This document shows positions 60,418-64,000 of a stretch of DNA of 64,000 nt, piece by piece (positions within the stretch are counted from its first letter, which is position 1; each line of letters begins with the position of its first letter). A program made the position numbers and the translations under genes. The stretch covers positions 62,001 to 126,000 of the forward strand of contig NZ_CP036425.1 of NCBI RefSeq assembly GCF_007747445.1, given 5' to 3'. Source of the stretch: Poriferisphaera corsica (lineage in GTDB: Bacteria > Planctomycetota > Phycisphaerae > Phycisphaerales > Phycisphaeraceae). The notes under the pieces were generated by a model, which did no database searches, was not told where the DNA came from, and saw only the letters and a list, made by a program, of their open reading frames with translations.

Positions 60418-62238
60418 TTGGCCATAATGAATGACTTTGAGTCACAAAACATCACTGGGGATTCGCTATCCACTGCCTCCCTCTTGGAGACTGTTACAGA
60501 GGGTGCGGTCGAGCGCGCAGGCGGCCTCCTCTCTCTACGTGACTTTCTTGACCTCAATTTACTCCAAGAAATCCAAGATAGCTTTACCGCAGTCACCCGC
60601 CTTTCAGCTCGTGTCGTTGATGAGGACGGTGATCCTGTCACTGCTGAAACCAAACGTGATGAGCGTGATGCATCAAACATCGCTCTCGCTCATCTCATCG
60701 GCCCGGAAGACATGGAAGAGGGTTTTCTACGCGCACCCATCATCGTGGAAGGTAAAGCGCTTGGCTCGATCATGGTTGAGCCCGAAACAACCGATTGCCA
60801 GCGTGATCCTAAATGCATTGAAAAATTCCGTTCCCTTGCATGCCGACTTGGTGTTGAACACAACAAGCTCGATGGTCTGATGAACGCTTTCGATCAATCA
60901 TTCGGCGCCTCCAGAGCCGCATCCATACAGCTCCTCTATCTGCTAGCTAATGCGATCGCGCGACTCTGCTACGAAGAATATCAATCTCGGCTTCGCGCCG
61001 AAGAGCTTTCTGTCCTCTATGAAGTTTCGCGTTCGCTTGCTGTAAGCCGTGATCTTCAACAAGTCCTTGATAAAGCAGCCAAGCTCATCGCTGAGGTGAT
61101 GAAGGTTAAAGCTGTCGGTATCCGTCTACTTGAGAAGAACAAGGATGCGAGCGAGGATCTTGTTCCAAAAGCCATCTACAACCTTTCTCCGCATTACCTT
61201 CAGCGTGGCACCATCCGACTCGATACCTGCAATATGTTTGGCGAGGTGATTGAAGGTGATGACATCTACGTGCGTGATATGCTCGATGATGATCGTGTTA
61301 TGTACCCTGGCGATGCCGCTGCCGAAGGCCTTCGCTCAATGCTCTGTGTTGGCCTCGTCTATCAGAACAAAGCTGTTGGTACACTTCAGCTTTTCACAGG
61401 CAACCTCCGCGAGTTTTCTCAATATGAGATCCGCCTCGCCCGCGCGATTGCTCAGCTGCTCGCCACCTCGGTCGAAACCGCCCGTCTTGAAGAGCAACGC
61501 AAAAAAGGCAAAGAAATGATGCGGCAAGTTCAACTCGCCGCTAGCGTTCAACGCCGCATGCTCCCCAAACGTGAACCCGACGTTGATCCATTCGACGTTG
61601 CTGCACGTTATGTTCCGTCGATGGAACTTGCCGGCGATTTCTACGACTACATCTTGCTCGATAACAACCTCGGCATCTCGATCGGTGATGTGGTCGGTAA
61701 AGGTGTTGCAGCCGCGCTTCTCATGGCCTCTGCCAAAGCCAGTATTCGTGCATACGCACAAGACCTCTACGATATCGATGAGATCATGCAACGTGTTAAC
61801 GAAGCACTCATCCGTGACACACTCACTAGTGAGTTTGCCACCATTTGGTACGGCGTCCTCGACCCTAAACACATGCGCCTGACTTACTGCAACGGTGGTC
61901 ATGAGCCACCTATTCTCATCCGAAAAGGTGCTATCCATCAGTTAGATGTCGGTGGCATGCTTGTTGGTGTTATGCCCGGACATCCTTACGAGAAAGGCCT
62001 TTGGGATCTTGAGTCTGGTGACATAATCATGCTCTACACCGATGGCCTGCTCGATGCCTTCAACACCGATGGCGAAAAGTTTGGACGTCAGCGTGCGATG
62101 AACGCATTGCTTACAGCTTCAAGAGAAAAGCAGAACGCTTCAGAAATGCTGAACCACGTCCTCTGGGAGATGCGCCAGTTTACAGGGATTCACCGCGCAA
62201 CAGACGACACTACAGTCGTCGTTGTCCGTGTGAAATAA
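60418..62238 (+). CDS. PocR-GAF-SpoIIE sensor phosphatase (PP2C type)
   Basis: 606 residues. Residues about 35-165 resemble a PocR-type ligand-binding domain (LQEIQDSFTAVTRLSARVVDEDGDPV) but without its usual cysteine cluster. A GAF domain follows at about 200-365, then an SpoIIE/PP2C phosphatase at about 385-605 with metal-binding acidic residues in AGDFYDY, IGDVVGKG, LYTDGL and DDTTVV. Such proteins dephosphorylate anti-sigma antagonists in response to a small ligand. No anti-sigma or STAS gene is adjacent. The start is TTG 60418, with GAGG 7 nt upstream; ATG 60427 lies too far from it. A bidirectional terminator follows. Confidence 0.85.
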   Translation: MAIMNDFESQNITGDSLSTASLLETVTEGAVERAGGLLSLRDFLDLNLLQEIQDSFTAVTRLSARVVDEDGDPVTAETKRDERDASNIALAHLIGPEDMEEGFLRAPIIVEGKALGSIMVEPETTDCQRDPKCIEKFRSLACRLGVEHNKLDGLMNAFDQSFGASRAASIQLLYLLANAIARLCYEEYQSRLRAEELSVLYEVSRSLAVSRDLQQVLDKAAKLIAEVMKVKAVGIRLLEKNKDASEDLVPKAIYNLSPHYLQRGTIRLDTCNMFGEVIEGDDIYVRDMLDDDRVMYPGDAAAEGLRSMLCVGLVYQNKAVGTLQLFTGNLREFSQYEIRLARAIAQLLATSVETARLEEQRKKGKEMMRQVQLAASVQRRMLPKREPDVDPFDVAARYVPSMELAGDFYDYILLDNNLGISIGDVVGKGVAAALLMASAKASIRAYAQDLYDIDEIMQRVNEALIRDTLTSEFATIWYGVLDPKHMRLTYCNGGHEPPILIRKGAIHQLDVGGMLVGVMPGHPYEKGLWDLESGDIIMLYTDGLLDAFNTDGEKFGRQRAMNALLTASREKQNASEMLNHVLWEMRQFTGIHRATDDTTVVVVRVK

Positions 62239-62264
62239 GACCTTCACATAATCCATTGAATTAA

Positions 62265-62295
62265 AAAAAGCCGTGATGTCGCATCACGGCTTTTT
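62265..62295. terminator. Bidirectional terminator between convergent genes
   Basis: A 14-bp perfect stem (62265-62278 with 62282-62295), TCG loop, T-run on both strands. Confidence 0.92.
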
Positions 62296-62315
62296 CTAAG
62301 TTTATATTTAATCAA

Positions 62316-63374
62316 TTATTTTATTGCTTCGCAGCAATCTTTCGAGTTGACCGGATCAGCCTTAGCGACTGCAAGGTTCCACTCTTTAAACTCGTTATAA
62401 ATATCTTCACCCGCATAACGTTTTGACAGGAAGTTACCAAACTCCCAAGTAATCGTTCGCGTGACATATTCTTCACCCAGCTCATACTGCTTGTCGTAGC
62501 GGGATTTCGGTGCCGAGTAGAAACGTAAATCATTACTCACCAAGGTCGTGATGTCTTCTTGCGTTGTGTAAGTGTGATCATCGAACGACGGGTTCTTGAT
62601 AAATGTTTCAACGTTATTCCAGAACACCATGTCATGCTTGTCCATGACTTCTTTGAAGCCCGGATAGTAATCGACCACATGCTCAGGCCGCAGGTTACGC
62701 GTGCAGCCCACACCGTCTTGCATGGCCACCACATCAAACATACGTTCAGTCAGGAATGAGTCCCACCAACTCGCTAATTCCGCAGGCGGGAAACGTAAGC
62801 TAAAGAATGGCGAAGTCAATACCGGCAGATCCGGAGCAATCGCTTTCAAATTCTTATACGTATTCGTACAGAAGTGCTTCAGCGAATCTTCGCGGCTTGT
62901 GTTTCGGCAATTGTCCTGGTCCGGCTCATATGAAACATAAAAACCAGCAATCGGAGCCACATCACCATATTGTTCATACAGCTCGTTGAACAGCACCTTT
63001 GAGATGTTTGTATCACGCTTGCACAAACGATCAAAATTCTTGTCATCAACATTCCAGAACTGATTGTTAATCTGGCCCGAAAGATAAATCGGCATCTTCG
63101 TGTCGCGACAAGCTTCCATCAACGGCGTCAACGTGTCACGTTCATGCCATGTCTCAAAATGATCTGAGAAATGGTACGTACAGCCGTAAATCATCGTACG
63201 TGCCGGAATCACAGTTGTGATGCCTGCTGCCTGCATATCCGTCAACTCTTCACACCACTGATCATAATTCAGATCAAGCAGATACTTGTCCAAATGCGTA
63301 CGTCGGGACAAGTCAATGAAGGTTGCCGAAATCTTGCCCCGCTTCGACGGTTCTGGGACATTTCTGAAACTCAT
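62316..63374 (-). CDS. DUF4434-like protein (glycoside-hydrolase-like TIM barrel)
   Basis: 352 residues. SATFIDLSRRTHLDKYLLDLNYDQWCEELTDMQAAGITTVIPARTMIYG is the pattern of DUF4434, a TIM-barrel family related to glycoside hydrolases. YVSYEPDQDN and FDVVAMQDGVGC supply the conserved acidic sites where catalytic Glu/Asp are expected. There is no signal peptide with ATG 63374 (MSFRNVPEPS); AGGA lies about 11 nt upstream. The frame is open to 63440, but this adds an unmatched Cys-rich stretch. The substrate is unknown, and it may be cytoplasmic. Confidence 0.75.
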   Translation of the reverse strand: MSFRNVPEPSKRGKISATFIDLSRRTHLDKYLLDLNYDQWCEELTDMQAAGITTVIPARTMIYGCTYHFSDHFETWHERDTLTPLMEACRDTKMPIYLSGQINNQFWNVDDKNFDRLCKRDTNISKVLFNELYEQYGDVAPIAGFYVSYEPDQDNCRNTSREDSLKHFCTNTYKNLKAIAPDLPVLTSPFFSLRFPPAELASWWDSFLTERMFDVVAMQDGVGCTRNLRPEHVVDYYPGFKEVMDKHDMVFWNNVETFIKNPSFDDHTYTTQEDITTLVSNDLRFYSAPKSRYDKQYELGEEYVTRTITWEFGNFLSKRYAGEDIYNEFKEWNLAVAKADPVNSKDCCEAIK

Positions 63375-63774
63375 GAGCGCTGAATCCTGTAATGAGGGTA
63401 CACATAAACACACCGGGTGCCGGCCTGCATCATACTTCACAAAACCCTCTCAGTCTAGAATGATAGTGTAAGAGTGGAAGAGATCATGAAAAAGTGTGGC
63501 GATTATAACAGTTATTTCGTGACTATCATTAAGTAATCGTATGAACGAAAGAGATATTAAAATTTTAAATATTTATAAAATATAGATTTATAATCATGAA
63601 ACAGTGTGGTATTTCAAGCTGTGTTTTGCGGCGTAACGAGTTAAACTGTGTCAAAATCGACTCACTTGTCTACTTAATATTTCCTCTGTCAAACTCAGAA
63701 TGACAAGTTTCATCGTTAAAATGTAACGGTGAGTATAAGACCTCCTCCTAGTTCGCAATAACCTCATCTCAGTT
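63375..63774. other. AT-rich gap between two minus-strand genes
   Basis: About 400 bases, AT-rich around 63530-63660. It should hold the promoter of the DUF4434 gene and the terminator of the gene entering from the right, but I cannot assign either. Confidence 0.4.
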
Positions 63775-64000
63775 TTACTGAGACACATCGACAAACTTAG
63801 GCAACCGCTTTGGGGTGTCCTTACGCATGAAGTACGACGACATCTCCAGCCGCTTCATTCCCTTCGGCAACGGCACATAATCCCTGTTCATCACATAATT
63901 AAACTCATCATCCAGCTTTTCCATGACGCCCTTGCCATATTTCCCTTCTAATGCTGCGATCACCACATCGTTGTAACCGTAAATCGACTTGTCAGGGTCC
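63775..64000 (-). CDS. 3' part of a gene cut by the window edge, not recognised
   Basis: The minus-strand frame is open from the window edge to a stop at 63775-63777 and gives at least 74 C-terminal residues, DPDKSIYGYNDVVIAALEGK onward to KRLPKFVDVSQ. The piece is soluble and charged, with a helix (DDVVIAALEGKYGKGVMEKLDDEFNYVM-like) and a basic C-terminal stretch. I do not recognise it. The true start lies beyond 64000; a GTG at 63966 is merely internal. Confidence 0.6.
   Translation of the reverse strand, partial: DPDKSIYGYNDVVIAALEGKYGKGVMEKLDDEFNYVMNRDYVPLPKGMKRLEMSSYFMRKDTPKRLPKFVDVSQ

Noticed and set aside
1-64000. CRISPR array, prophage or insertion sequence
   Set aside because: I saw no regularly spaced repeats, no transposase or integrase, and no phage structural gene in any frame.

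Overview
The window looks like chromosomal DNA of a Planctomycetota bacterium, most likely class Phycisphaerae (inference). The grounds are a PEP-CTERM sorted glycoside hydrolase, a glycosyltransferase of the type that accompanies PEP-CTERM/exosortase systems, zinc-ribbon membrane proteins of a kind common in planctomycetes, several secreted proteins with planctomycete-like architecture, and the mix of ordinary housekeeping genes with large extracellular proteins. I see no prophage, transposase, CRISPR array, rRNA or replication origin. One tRNA (Asn) is present. Base skew is strong and follows position rather than gene strand: the + strand is G-rich at about 0-16 kb and 38-51 kb, and C-rich at about 29-37 kb and 58-62 kb.

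Layout. 0-6 kb: a secreted LamG/sialidase-like protein, a zinc-ribbon membrane protein and a secreted protein ending in a cysteine-free thioredoxin fold. 6.3-8.4 kb: a MarR regulator and MATE exporter operon with a clear operator. 8.7-16.6 kb: aminotransferase, dGTPase-like HD hydrolase, DUF378 protein, two fasciclin proteins, TrmB, a PrcB-like lipoprotein and a PEP-CTERM-type glycosyltransferase. 17-22 kb: pyruvate kinase meeting an orphan NtrC-type response regulator with no gap, then a second MATE exporter. 21.9-24.2 kb: an AT-rich island with a ribbon-helix-helix-like protein, a Cys-rich orphan and a kilobase of gene-free DNA with hairpins.

24.2-28.9 kb holds the most interesting block: seven co-directional genes encoding a TPR-like lipoprotein, two exported helical proteins, a shortened ExbB/TolQ channel, an ExbD/TolR-like protein, a TonB-like protein with the SxxxH membrane motif and a Pro-Glu spacer, and a single-pass membrane protein. 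It reads as a proton-motive-force-driven envelope machine with an unfamiliar composition.

29-38.2 kb: NUDIX hydrolase, GT4 plus sugar transferase, a lipoprotein, YebC, acylphosphatase, a UGT-like glycosyltransferase, two related small exported proteins and an alpha/beta hydrolase/DUF1348 pair. 38.2-42.5 kb: a TetR regulator with palindromic candidate operators, a gene-poor stretch with G-quadruplex-like DNA, and a large serine hydrolase. 42.6-50.9 kb: a surface-polysaccharide cluster (GT2, FkbM, C-methyltransferase, GDP-mannose-dehydratase-like protein, Wzx-like flippase, methyltransferase, GT4) whose last five genes overlap one another.

51-64 kb: a SEC-C miniprotein apparently broken by a one-base frameshift, tRNA-Asn, a pair of paralogous clan GH-A-like hydrolases (only one carrying PEP-CTERM), greA behind a long structured leader, a TPR protein, a PocR-GAF-SpoIIE phosphatase, a DUF4434 protein and the 3' end of an unrecognised gene. 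Many start codons were placed by choosing the one with a Shine-Dalgarno sequence; GTG and TTG starts are common.
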